A program made the translations under genes and the position numbers. Of a stretch of 64,000 nt of DNA, positions 11,336-21,758 are shown in pieces. Under the pieces are notes generated by a model. That model searched no databases. It was not told the DNA's origin and saw nothing but the letters and a program-made list of their open reading frames with translations. The DNA is from Luzula sylvatica. Its lineage: Eukaryota; Streptophyta; Magnoliopsida; Poales; Juncaceae. The DNA is taken from the NCBI GenBank assembly GCA_946800325.1, contig OX326960.1, positions 12,486,393-12,550,392 on the forward strand, written 5' to 3'. How positions within the stretch are numbered: position 1 is the first letter of the stretch; every line of letters begins with the position of its first letter.

Positions 11336-12160
11336 GTGGTGGCATCATTTTTGTTGTGATCTATTTATGTAAATTGGATTTCTGTAAGTAAGGTTCTCAT
11401 GTTTGGTTATCACAAAAATTTCGTGAACAAGTCCATGTATAAAACAATGTGCATACACATTAATTGTTTGTGACAAACAAAAAAAATCTCTAAAGAGTGC
11501 TTATAAAATAGTGAACATTATTCGTATATGTTTGAAAAATAATCAATTGTTTAGATATTGGTGGATAACCAAATATATGAGATTAATAACTATGTGATGG
11601 AAATTGGTCTATCATATATTAGTACAATTTGGGTTGCAACGGGAAAAAAAAACACAATATCTCATGAATGTTAAATCACTAATAACTAACATGTGATGGC
11701 ATCATTTTGTTGTGACCTATTCATGTAAATTGGATTTTTGTTAGCAAAGTTATCATGTTTGGTTATCACAAAAATTTCATGAACAAGTCCATGTATAAAA
11801 CAATGTGCATACATATTAATAGTTTGTGACAAACAAAAAAATCGCTAAGGAGTGCTTAAAAAATAGTGAACATTATTCGTATATGTTTGAAAAATAATCA
11901 ATTGTTAGATATTGATGGATAACCAAATATATGAGATTAGTAATTATGTGATAAAAATTGGTCTATCATATATTGGGTACAATTTGGGTTGTAACAGAAA
12001 AAAAAAAAAAACACAATAGCTCATGAATGTTAAATCACTAATAAATAACATGTGAAGGCATCAATTTTTGTTGTGACCTATTCATGTAAATTGAGTTTTT
12101 GTAAGCAAAGTTCTCATGTTTGGTTATCACAAAAATTTCGTGAACAAGTCCATGTATAAA
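11336..12160. repeat. Tandem repeat, about 365-bp unit, 2.3 copies
   Basis: The sequence from GTGGCATCATTTTTGTTGTG recurs at about 11695 and again, truncated, at about 12054. Each copy contains TTGGTTATCACAAAAATTTC and ATGAACAAGTCCATGTATAA-like segments. The third copy stops where the second copy of the 2.8-kb duplication begins. Confidence 0.85.
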
Positions 12161-12890
12161 AATAAAAATAGACCTGATATGACCACTGTCCCAACCATAT
12201 CCGAATCGGTGACACCCATAATAATCATACATATACAGGTGAGTTTTCACATGAATTGAAATTTGGACTCGTTTTTGTATTTTGTATGTCAGATCACTAA
12301 ATCCAAAAAATACGGACCCAATGAAGCAAACGAAAAATTATATCAGATTGAACGAAAGAAAACAACGAGGCCATAATTTTTTTAAAAAAAATTGCAAAGC
12401 CATTTACTTATGATTATCCTGTGTGTTGTACTAAAATTAGAAAAGTGGCAATAAGGCAATGACTAGTACAATATTTACTCAACATAATTTTTATACAACA
12501 TCAAAGCCCAACAACAAATATACTTTTCTATACAAAATAAAATGTTTTTTTTTTTTGTGACTAATTGTCGACCTCACACATTTGGAGTTTAAGAAGCACA
12601 ACATGATGCGTGAGTGGAAGAAGAAAACGTGATCTTTGAGATCACGTGATTATTATGTTACAAATTAATTAAATTGATATTTAAAGACATGGTGTTTATT
12701 GTCGAATAGCAAAAAATTTCAAACTTGAAATAGAAATATCATTAAATGGATGGATTGTGAATAGCTTTTATAGTATGATATTAGACGAAACTGATTTTTT
12801 TATGTTTGAACCGTGACTAACCTTTGGAATAAAAAACACACATTAATTAAAACAAGGTGTAATTTTTTTGAAAACATTAAGAAAGGAGAA

Positions 12891-13209
12891 TGTGGAGAGT
12901 CACATGACACAAACACGGCAAGACGGGCAAATGTCAAATTATGAGGACTGCTGTGGATATTTGGAGTATATGAATGGATTGTAACCTCAGGATCTTCCCT
13001 CTTCAAAATTGAGAGAAAGCATGGGCATTTACGAAACCCGGGGATTCGTACTAGAATATGTTGGTCTTGTAAATTTGTTGTAAGTTTCGGGTTTTGGTTT
13101 CTAGCTTACTAGGTTTCGACGTTTTGCATTGTTCGTGTATGTTTGACAAACTTATCAATAAAATATAGAATTGTAAAAGCATGTTTCGTGCTCTAGACTC
13201 TGTTTCAAA
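12891..13209 (+). pseudogene. 5'-truncated retroposed transcript of unknown gene
   Basis: This 319-bp insert is absent from the paired copy of the duplication (site near 10573) and is flanked by a 12-bp duplication AAGAAAGGAGAA (12879-12890, 13210-13221). It ends in a short A-stretch, with AATAAA-like signals about 50 bp upstream of the end (around 13157). Its first part reads open on the + strand to a TAA at 12982-12984, giving a short C-terminal tail ending CCGYLEYMNGL. The remaining 220 bp look like a 3' UTR. Length, A-tail and target duplication are those of LINE-mediated retroposition of a host mRNA. The parent gene was not recognised. Confidence 0.7.
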
Positions 13210-13857
13210 AAGAAAGGAGAAGTTACTTACTAGAAATGTAGACAATTATTTCTGTTTTTTTTTTATAAAATTTTAGTTGGAACGAGTCTGACATGTTAAT
13301 TAAGTATTAAAGATGTTAATCCCTCATATGAGTATGGTGGAAACATACGTAAATATGATTTCATAAAAAGTATTAATTATCTAAAAATGTCAAATGCCAT
13401 GTGTGATGGATATACGAAAATTCCATCTTTCCATGCTATTTTATATGTTGAAAAGAAAAATATAATTTGGTGAGAAGTAAAAAACATAGTTTTCAACCCA
13501 ATTATTGTTATGAGTAATTTGCAAAAAAAGAACAAAGAAAAAATCATGCCTTGTGATAATTAAAAAACAAAATTTTATGCATTTTTTAACCAGACAGGGT
13601 TTGTTTTGCAATTTAAGCACAATACACAACTTTCTTGCAATTTTTGCATTATTTTTTTCCTGATGATGTCATTGCATCAGATTTTGTTTTGGTGTGTTTA
13701 TAATTATGGGTTTTGTTTTATTTTTTATTTTGAAATATTTGAAGGGTGTGTTGCTTTTATTCTTGTAATTAAGGTTTTTTGGATTGCTAATTTGACAAGC
13801 TAACTTTATGTTTTTGTGATAATTAATTGTGATCATGATCATGAATCATTGTTTATT

Positions 13858-13888
13858 GGGTTTGGGTTTGGGTTTGGGTTTGGGTTTG
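13858..13888 (+). repeat. GGGTTT hexamer run (five units)
   Basis: Counterpart of the run at 11192 in the other duplicate, one unit longer, showing unit-number change since duplication. Confidence 0.8.
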
Positions 13889-13993
13889 GTTAATGAATTT
13901 GATTGATGTTTATACATTTTTTGTTGTTTCATATGAGTAATTTAATAGCCCACTAATTTAGCAAATATTCAAATTTAAATTTGTATTAGTATC

Positions 13994-14516
13994 CCCAAAT
14001 TCAAAACTCACGGGCCCAATGAAGTAAAAACAATTTATTTATTTTTTTTGCAAAAAAAAGTAAATACAAATTAATAGACCGAATTGAATAAATAGGAATA
14101 CGGAAACAATATTTAGCATAATGTTTTTTTGGAATTATATTTTATACATCACCAAAGCTCGGTAATAACCGAAATTCTAAACTCACCCAAAAAAAAGTTC
14201 GGTTTGGGCTTATTTTGAAAAAATAAAAAATTCGGTTTGAGCTATTTTGAAAAATAAAAAAAATCGGTTTGAGCTATTTTGAAAATTAAAAAATTCTGTT
14301 TGGGCAATTTTTGAAAAAATTAAAAAATTTATAAGGCCTAATTCAATTATCCATCCTCTTTCTATCGAAGGAAACTCACTCATTTCCGTGACAAACTCCT
14401 CTTCGAGTATTCTTTTACTTAGGTACCAAAGCTATCTTCGAGTATTCTTTTACTTAATATTGTTGGTTATATTTTTTGAATATTCTATTTTGATTTAATA
14501 ATAGTTTGTACATTAA
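13994..14516. repeat. Intergenic; 42-bp tandem repeat at 14196-14330
   Basis: Units of the form TCGGTTTGAGCTATTTTGAA plus an AAAATAAAAAAT spacer occur about four times. The rest of the stretch shows no gene. Confidence 0.7.
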
Positions 14517-15302
14517 TCTTATGTATAAAGTAGACAAATTCTTGCAATTCTATGCCTCCACGTCATCAGGAGCTTTTTTGTAAAAAAAAAAAAAAAAATT
14601 AATTTACATTTTGGTCATTTTTATTTATATTTTGGTCCTTTTTAATTTTAATTTATATTTTGGTCCTTTTTATTTACATTTTGATCCTTTTTATTTACAT
14701 TTCGGTCCTTTTTTACATTTCTTAATTTATATTTTGGTCATTTTTATTTACATTTTGGTCATTTTCAGTTTTAATTTACATTTTTGTACTTTTATTTATA
14801 TTTTGGTCCTTTTATTTACATTTCGGTCATTTTTTACATTTTTATTTACATTTTGATCCTTTTTATTGACATTTTGGTCCTTTTTAGTTTTAATTTACAT
14901 TTTGGTCCTTTTTATTTATATTTTGGTTCTTCTTAATTTACATTTCGGTATTTTTTTACATTTTGATCCTTTTTTCTTATTTTACATTTTTGTCTTTTTT
15001 TACATTTGGTCTTTTTTTTCTATTTTACATACATATTAAAATTTGCGAATATGTCCTGATTATATTAATCGATTTTAGAAGCACCTGAACAAATGCTATT
15101 TATACAAATTATATTAGAAAATAATAGCCGTGATAGACTAATTTCATGAACCTTATGCATCTATTGACATCATGATATTTGCAAATATGTCATGATTAGA
15201 TTAATTTAGTTCAAACGCATGCGCGTGAATTCGCACACGCGTTAATTATATTTAAATAATTATATAAAAAAATCCCGCGTAATTGCGCGGGGATAAAGCT
15301 AG
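14517..15302 (+). mobile_element. Non-autonomous Helitron, 786 bp
   Basis: The 5' end reads TCTTATGTATAAAGTAGAC followed by CCACGTCATCA, as in plant ATREP-type Helitron heads. The 3' end carries a GC-rich hairpin CCGCG-TAATTG-CGCGG (about 15275-15290) and closes with CTAG at 15299-15302. Flanking bases are A on the left and T on the right with no duplication, as expected. The interior is mostly a minisatellite. Confidence 0.75.
14600..15030. repeat. Minisatellite, about 20-bp unit, inside the Helitron
   Basis: Tandem variants of TTTATTTACATTTTGGTCCT. The hydrophobic frames it yields are not genes. Confidence 0.88.
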
Positions 15303-15936
15303 TTGTATATATTTCAACTCGAGAATATATATTCACGTGAAATTGCTCGTGTGGTACTACTGGTACCGAGGAGACGTTGAAAATAAGTTCAGAGGAATCA
15401 CTGCAGAGAGGGATCACACACGTTATGACAATATTTTTGTTCTGAAAAATAAGTTGAGTATTTAAATTTCATTCTAATAAATGGATTAAGATTCATAATT
15501 GAGTTACTGCCCCTTTCATATATAATGTCATTATTGAGTCATTAGAATCTAGAGGGATTGTACCAATTAAGTTGGAGGATCGTTTTATGTTTTTCTTCAA
15601 AAAAATTAATATGATCTATGATATATTATTACGGATTTTTTTGGAGAAAAATAGCATGGACTCGGTAAGTCCAACATCTATTGTTATATTAATATTAATT
15701 AATTTTGCTTACAGTCTCTAAAATGAGTTATTAACCCTTAAATTAGACCATAAATCCTATTTTTCCTTAAGTTTGGTCCTCCCCTAAAAAATAAAAAAAT
15801 GAAATCTCAAACTTATAAATTGTACATTAAAAGCAGGAAATGAAATCCTGCCTGTAAAGGAGAAAAGAAACCCCATACTCAATAGAAACCTGGAATGAGA
15901 TTCCGTAATTATTGCTTCCATTCGATAGCCTTTTTT
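15303..15936. other. No feature recognised
   Basis: AT-rich sequence between the Helitron and the hAT MITE. No coherent reading frame, repeat or RNA gene was seen. Confidence 0.6.
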
Positions 15937-16425
15937 AGGTGTGGGCAAATTGTTCGGTTTATTTGGGAATCGAACCGAACTGGTCGAATTCGATTTAGTC
16001 GGTTCGGTTTTCGGTTTATTGGTTCGGTTCGGTTCAAAAATTGTTGTTCGGTTTATTCGATACGATTTGGTTTTGGTATTTTCAAAACCGATTAATCCGA
16101 ACCGAACCGAACCGACCGAACTAATACTATTTTTTTTTCTATTATATTCATTTAAAATAATTAAAATTAAAAATAACGTAACTATATTTAATATGATTTG
16201 CTTATATATATTTTTTTTCTAAATAACATTTGAATTTTAATATTATAAAACTTCTGATTCGATTCAACCGAATAAATAGAATAAGAAATTCGGTTTATTC
16301 GATTCGGTTTTAAATTGGTTCAAATTTTATTCGTTTCGGTTCGGTTCGATTTGAATCTAGTCTAGTTCGATTTGAATCTAGTTTGTTGTTATTCGGTTCG
16401 TTTTGGTTCAACCGAATACCCACCT
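15937..16425. mobile_element. hAT-type MITE with CGGTTCGGTT subterminal repeats
   Basis: Ends are AGGTGTGGGCA at the left and TACCCACCT at the right, near-inverted. Both subterminal regions are packed with TTCGGTTCGG/CCGAACCGAA, the usual look of plant hAT elements of the GGGTGGGCA type. CTTTTTT is present on both sides (15930-15936, 16426-16432), 7 of 8 expected duplicated bases. Confidence 0.75.
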
Positions 16426-17279
16426 CTTTTTTCAGTAGTTACCGTTTCTTGTCTGAACGAGTGTTTTATCGAAACCCTAGCAAGCTTTATTATCAATATT
16501 CTCCATAATTGAAATCGCCTTGCTAGAATCAAGCTTTCTAATTTCGGTACGCTTACAATATTTAGGTTCTTAAACTGTATTTTAGTTGCTCAATTCGATT
16601 TTTTTTTTTTAATTTTTGCTTCTTTTCTTCTCACTTTCTCATTAATAAAATCAAATTTTTTGTTTTATTTCTATTATGAATTATATGATATGATATATTT
16701 CTTCGATTTTATAGCCGTAATTTATTAATAATAATTTTTAGTTATGATTTTTGAGTTATAAATACTCATTATGACAAGTTAATTAATTGAAAAATTCCGT
16801 TACATATAGTTAAAAAGGAAAATTAATTACGGAGAATATGAAAGTTTGTGATCTTTGATTAAGGTATCTTTCTCAGATTTGTCAAGATGAAATATTTGTC
16901 TTATTATGTCTAATATTGTTATCTGACAAAATTTAGGATTAATATTAATATTTATTTTTTAGTATCATGGTTCTGGATTAAAATATGTGATGAATTTAAC
17001 ATTTTAAGAAATTCACATGCACAAAAAACAATTATGTGGTAGAAACATATTAAAAACGACTTGTTTGATTATTTAATTTTCATAATTATATAGCATGATT
17101 TTGATCATTCAGTTCATAATAAATTAAAATAAAACAACCAATCACACTAATATTTAATTATATTATAATCATATGTCTATATCCATCAAGCCCAAATTAA
17201 ATTCCTCATTCAGCCGGCACAAGGAAACTAAATATGAGACGCCTCCGAAATCTCAAGTCTCTCCGCCTTCGAAAGGACA
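16426..17279 (+). promoter_or_regulatory. Upstream region of TPT1 (possible leader exon near 16465-16547)
   Basis: No coding frame. At about 16465-16547 the sequence GAAACCCTAGCAAGC followed by TTTCGGTACGCTTAC resembles a plant 5' leader with a telo-box-like AAACCCTA and a 5' splice site. It could be a non-coding first exon of TPT1 with an intron running to near 17200, but no acceptor was proven. The bases just before the TPT1 ATG are C/T- and CG-richer than the surroundings. Confidence 0.3.
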
Positions 17280-19030
17280 ATGAAGACTTTTGCCCATTCT
17301 CCTTCATTACGTGCTTTCTTCCGCTCAGTGGCTATTTCTTCCTCTCTCTCTTCTCTCTCTTCCAGCTCTTCTCTCTTCTCCTTCTGCCCTCTTCGTTTCA
17401 TGGAGTATCGTCCTTCTTCCTCGCACTCTTTCTCCCCCTCTGCTTCCAGACAACCGTAAGCTCAACTCTTCTCTCTCTTTTTATTCTTCCTTTTATTCAA
17501 TTTGGTCCACGGATTGGGTTTGATTCAAATTTCCTTCTTTTTTATAGCGGTAGGGGAAGGGGTAGAGGACGTGGAAGAGATGGTAGCGCCTTCAACACCG
17601 GTGATGAGAGCAGTCGAATTGATGCTCTTGGCAGACTTTTGTACGTACTTCTCTCTCGCTCTCTCTCTCTGACCAATTTGCTAATTTGATTGGATAAATC
17701 CAGGACAAGGATATTGCGCCACATGGCCACCGAGTTGAATTTGAATGTGAGGAGTGATGGTTACGTGCGAGTTAATGATTTGCTAAAACTCAACATACGA
17801 ACATTTACTAAAATACCATTGAGAGCCCACACCATTGATGAAGTAAAAGAGGTTAGAAGACCTGATTTCTTTTTCTTTCTATTTTAATTGCTCGATTGAG
17901 ATTTTGTTAATGCTAAATTGTGCTGAATTGATGCTCAATTGAGGTTTAATTGCACGATTGGAGTTAATTAATACAAAACTTGTTTATATATTAAGTATTT
18001 ATTTTGTGATTTGCACCGATTTAAAGGCTGTTAGGAGGGATAGCAAGCAAAGATTCGGTCTTTTAGAAGAAAATGGCGAACTTCTGATTCGTGCTAATCA
18101 AGGTCACACCATCAAGGTGATTTTCTTGTCAAATTTGCTTAAAAGCCCCTGTATTATGCCTAAATTGGAACAAAAACCCCTGCATTATAAAAAATTCAAA
18201 AACAACCCTATCGAATTGAGGTATATAATCAGGGGATGTTTCGCGATTTTTTTATAATACAGGGGCTTCGTTGCAATTTAGGCATAATGCAGGGTCTTTT
18301 TTGCAAATTCCCAAATTACTTTTTAACACATGTATAATCACTTTTAATATTTTAATTTTAATATTATATTTATTTTTGCAGGCCGTTGAATCAGAGAGTT
18401 TGTTGAAACCCATTATGTCAGTTGAAGAAGCGCCAGGTAATAATTAAATAATAATCATATATTTTCAGAAATTAATATGTTCTGACTTTGTAATAATAAT
18501 AATTAAAATAATAAACATATATGTGCAGTATGCGTGCATGGGACTTATAGAAGGAATTTAGAATCGATATTAAAATCTGGATTAAAAAGAATGGGGAGAT
18601 TACACGTCCATTTCTCGTGCGGTTTGCCTACCGATGGCCAAGTTATAAGCGGTACGTTTTAAATCATACTTATTTAGTAGTAAGTTTAATAATGTATTTT
18701 TTTTATACGAATTATTTATGATGGTTCGTTTTGATTTTTCTTTAGGTATGCGCAGGGATATTAATATACTGATTTACTTGGATGTTAAGAAAGCTTTGGA
18801 TGGTACATTTGTCTTTTCATTGCTATTTATCGACTGTGTATGTAATTACTAATAATGAGTTTTTACTTATAATTTTAATAAACTTGATTTTTTTGGTAGA
18901 TGGAATGAAGATTTATATCTCAGAGAACAAAGTGATATTAACAGAGGGTTTTGATGGATCGGTACCGGTGAAATATTTTGAGAAGATAGAAACTTGGCCA
19001 TCGAAAGAAACCGTACCATTTCAATATTGA
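17280..19030 (+). CDS. TPT1: tRNA 2'-phosphotransferase (KptA/TPT1 family), 8 coding exons
   Basis: The enzyme uses NAD+ to remove the 2'-phosphate left at the splice junction after plant tRNA ligation. Exons deduced from GT..AG borders and conserved protein: 17280-17455, 17548-17640, 17704-17851, 18027-18116, 18382-18436, 18529-18651, 18746-18802, 18900-19030. They sum to 873 nt, 290 residues with a TGA stop, and every junction keeps frame. Family blocks: RILRHMATEL (residues 92-101, catalytic Arg-His), IRANQGH (160-166), VHGTY (190-194), RLHVHFS (211-217), LTEGFDG and VPF near the end. A Gly/Arg-rich stretch precedes the core. Two in-frame starts exist: M1 (17280) adds 40 Ser/Phe/Arg-rich residues with no acid, like an organelle targeting peptide; M41 (17400) gives the plain 250-residue form. 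Intron 4 holds a fold-back MITE. Broken copies lie at 24 and 30 kb; this is the only intact one. Confidence 0.9.
18127..18311. mobile_element. Fold-back MITE inside TPT1 intron 4
   Basis: Arms of about 55 bp, containing CCCCTGTATTATGCCTAAATT at the left and the inverted AATTTAGGCATAATGCAGGG at the right. They flank a short centre with the same AATACAGGGGC/GCCCCTGTATT motif. It does not touch the splice sites. Confidence 0.75.
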
Positions 19031-19400
19031 ATAATCATTTAAAAGGTTTGGATTTGATCATTTGAATGCTCATATTTTCTATAATAAAATAATTGTGGGT
19101 GTTTTGTTTTGCTTGATTTGGTAATAAATTAATTGATTTTGTTTTGGAAATTTTCAATTTGGACAAATATAATCGAAATTATGAAAAGATAATCATGAAA
19201 CTCATGAGATGTTGCTTGTAAGAAAAGAATGACTCGAAATATGTTTCTCGTGACAAGTAAAATGAATTAACTGTGATGAATTATCACAATGTAAATAATA
19301 ATCATATATTTTCAGCAACTAAATATGTTTGAATTGTATATATATATTAGGATAATACCTGTGCTATGCTGCGGACATTATCATTTTTTATTTATTACAA
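19031..19400. repeat. TPT1 3' flank; spacer copy 1 of the duplicated locus
   Basis: The 3' UTR region begins TGAATAATCATTTAAAAGG; AATAAA-like signals lie near 19083. The same flank recurs at 31305-31560, and its first bases also after the TPT1 pseudogene at 26107. Confidence 0.7.
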
Positions 19401-20121
19401 CTAGGAAAATAGCCCGCGCTTCGCTGCGGGATATATTATTTGATAAGAAATAATATAATAAGCAAAAGTAATAATTTTATATATTATTTGATATATTATT
19501 TCGCTGCGGGATATATTATTTGATATATTATTTGATAAGAAAATAGAAATATTTCTTGCGCTTCGCTGCGATTTTTCAAAAAATTTTATGATCATAAAAT
19601 AATAATTTTATCTAAAACGTTACAAGTGCAAAACAAAAGTAATCCTCATAAATGTTAATTTTAAAAAAAAGACTGATATTAAATAGTCTCACAAGTATTA
19701 TGCAATAAATGCAAACTTTTTTCTTCCTAAAAAAATAAGCATAAATGTTAATATAAAAACAAAAGTAATCTTCATAAATGTTATAATAAGCATAAAAAAA
19801 AAATAATGCCAGCTCAGGCTAACAAAAAGTATTTGTGTGAATAGTATTTTATTAACAGTAAAATTATAGTATACAAATTATATTTATTAATACGATGAAA
19901 AATTCAAATATTTTATTTAGAACACAAGACATATGTCAATTATATTTATTAATACGATGAAAAATTCAAATATTTTATTTAGAACACAAGACATATGTCG
20001 AATAAAATAAAATTTAAAAAAAAAAAGATGAACAGTAACCGAATGAACAGTACCGGATGAACAGTACTGATGATGTGGCCTCACCATATCCTTTGTATCC
20101 AAAATTTAATTGGAGGGGAGA
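19401..20121 (-). mobile_element. Non-autonomous Helitron, minus strand, about 720 bp
   Basis: Read on the minus strand it ends with a hairpin CCCGCAGCGAAGCGCGGG, then CTATTTTCCTAG followed by T (plus-strand CTAG 19401-19404). Its head is TCTCCCCTCC...GCCACATCATCA near 20121-20060, like ATREP-type heads. The hairpin motif CTTCGCTGCGGGATATATTA repeats locally. Exact 5' end less certain. Confidence 0.6.
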
Positions 20122-20548
20122 TTGGTAGAAGTGATTTAGTTACAATAAATTATTGTGCGAGTTGTTTCAAATTGTTTTCGTTTTGTTTGATTTTCCAATA
20201 ATTTATGTGATTGTGTTGAAAATTTTCGATTTGAACAAATAAAATTGAGTCCATTTTGTATACAATAAAATTTGAATTATGAAAGATAATCATGCATTAT
20301 GAACTCGTGAGATTGTACATGTAAGAAAAAAATGACTTCAAACATATTTCGTATGACAAGTAAAATGAAATAATTATGACGAATCATCACAAATTAAATA
20401 TGATGTTGTTGTGTATTATTATTATATATGGGAGGAAATAATTTCAGAAGTATTTTAATCTAACAAGAAGATGACAACAACATTATTAATATTTTTTTGC
20501 AAATTATTCATGCCTATTCTAAGATACTGGAGAAAACCAATAATAACA
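20122..20548. repeat. Locus spacer, copy 1
   Basis: Segments such as TTCCAATAATTTATGTGATTG and ATATGGGAGGAAATAAT recur at about 22500 (in part), 26160-26520 and 31540-31660. It links TPT1 to the kinase-like exons. Confidence 0.7.
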
Positions 20549-21206
20549 AAATTTCGGTTTAGAACCCGACATTCTAGAAAACCCGACCGGCAGACGTATC
20601 GAGACATATTATAAACTCGATCAAGTACTAGGCAGTGGCTCATACGGTAAAATATTCTAAATTGATTAACAGATTATATTCTTCTTAATTTATTAACTAA
20701 CTATTTATTTGTTACAATTAACACATCAGGAACTACCTATTTATGCTGGAACAAGAGAAACAAAATTCGCTTCGCAGGCAAGTCCATACTAAATAAAAAG
20801 TCAATGCAACCGCAAGACAAGTCGCTTCGCATAAGACCAATATTCAGAATCAAGTATGGTACGGATCGTGCGGAGTCTCCGGTACCACCAACATATTGTC
20901 CGCCTCACAGGCACCTACGAGGACAAGAAAAATATTCATTTGATAATGCATCTATGCGCTGGAGGCGACCTCTTGGGTCTGTTGCGTTCGAAAGGTCGTC
21001 TAGATGAGAGGGAAGCCGCGATGCTTTTCAAACAAATAATATTGATGATACAGGAAATGCCAGCTTATTTAATAATTTCATGTGATCTCTCTCTCTCTCT
21101 CTCATAATAACTAAGTTCTGATCTCTCTCTCTCTCTCTCTGACAATAACTCAGTTTCTTCATGCAAAACGTAAAATGCACCGAGATATTAAGCCCGACAA
21201 CTTAAA
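20549..21206 (+). pseudogene. CDPK-like Ser/Thr kinase, N-lobe to catalytic loop, broken
   Basis: Three kinase exon remnants in order. Exon 1 (to 20646) encodes YYKLDQVLGSGSYG, the glycine loop. Exon 2 (from 20730) encodes TTYLCWNKRNKIRFAGKSIL, the subdomain II lysine region, and after a frame change near 20855 continues LRYHQHIVRLTGTYEDKKNI and LCAGGDLLGLLRSKG, subdomains IV-V. A CT-repeat-bearing intron follows. A further exon (about 21154-21206) gives MHRDIKPDNLK, the catalytic loop. The frame change and the stop at LKFSCDV... make it a pseudogene as it stands. The matching C-lobe (DFG, subdomains VIII-IX) lies at 26.5 kb. The family call is the CDPK/SnRK superfamily; closer placement is not possible by eye. 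Confidence 0.75.
21086..21143. repeat. (CT)n microsatellites in kinase intron
   Basis: Two CTCTCT tracts separated by about 20 bp, each preceded by TGATCTCT, suggesting a small local duplication. Confidence 0.8.
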
Positions 21207-21758
21207 GTTCAGTTGTGATGTAATAATGGGTACTGATAAAATTGTGATGTAATGCTACTAATTGATGCGAATTGTATTGATAAATTGTGCTGATGAATCG
21301 TGATGTAAATGTAATGGTACTAGCGTTATATAATATACATAGTAAGATGGCATAGTTGGTCCTAATTGTTTCATAACTTACATACAAAACATAACATGTA
21401 AATTGTAACATAACAAACATAATGAAATAACAAAAGATATCATGTGTCCAATAAAATATCAGTAACTATATATTCAATGAGCAGATGATAAATTGGCAAG
21501 TATCAAGAATTTTAAATTTGTGTGGCTGTTAGCGAGAAATACGGTTGAACTCAGATTTCCCAGTCCGTCTTTTCTAATCTTAATTTGTTTTTTGAGAGAA
21601 TCATCACCGATCATAAAAGAAATAAAAATAAAAAAAACAGAAAAACCATGATATTACAAATCCATGATACCAACCAAATCCAAAGACCAATATCAAATCA
21701 ATCAACAATAATCAAACGTAGAATGGCAAGTAAAAGTGAAATAACTATGATTAATGAT
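21207..21758. other. Locus-derived non-coding sequence with target duplication
   Basis: Begins with the fragment shared with 3316-3385. It ends with a spacer copy that carries the 15-bp LINE target duplication ACTATGATTAATGAT at 21744-21758. No gene seen. Confidence 0.6.

Larger units (their letters stand above)
12161..13993. repeat. Tandem duplication, copy 2
   Basis: Homologous to 9346-11318. It lacks the MITEs at the TTTTTGTAT site and carries the retroposed insert at 12891-13209. No gene. Confidence 0.88.

Noticed and set aside
14611..14856. Hydrophobic 81-codon frame that could be read as a membrane protein
   Set aside because: It is a by-product of the minisatellite in the Helitron.
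17234..17689. 151-codon open frame overlapping TPT1 exons 1-2
   Set aside because: Different frame; it reads through the proposed first intron, whereas the spliced frame gives a conserved TPT1 protein.
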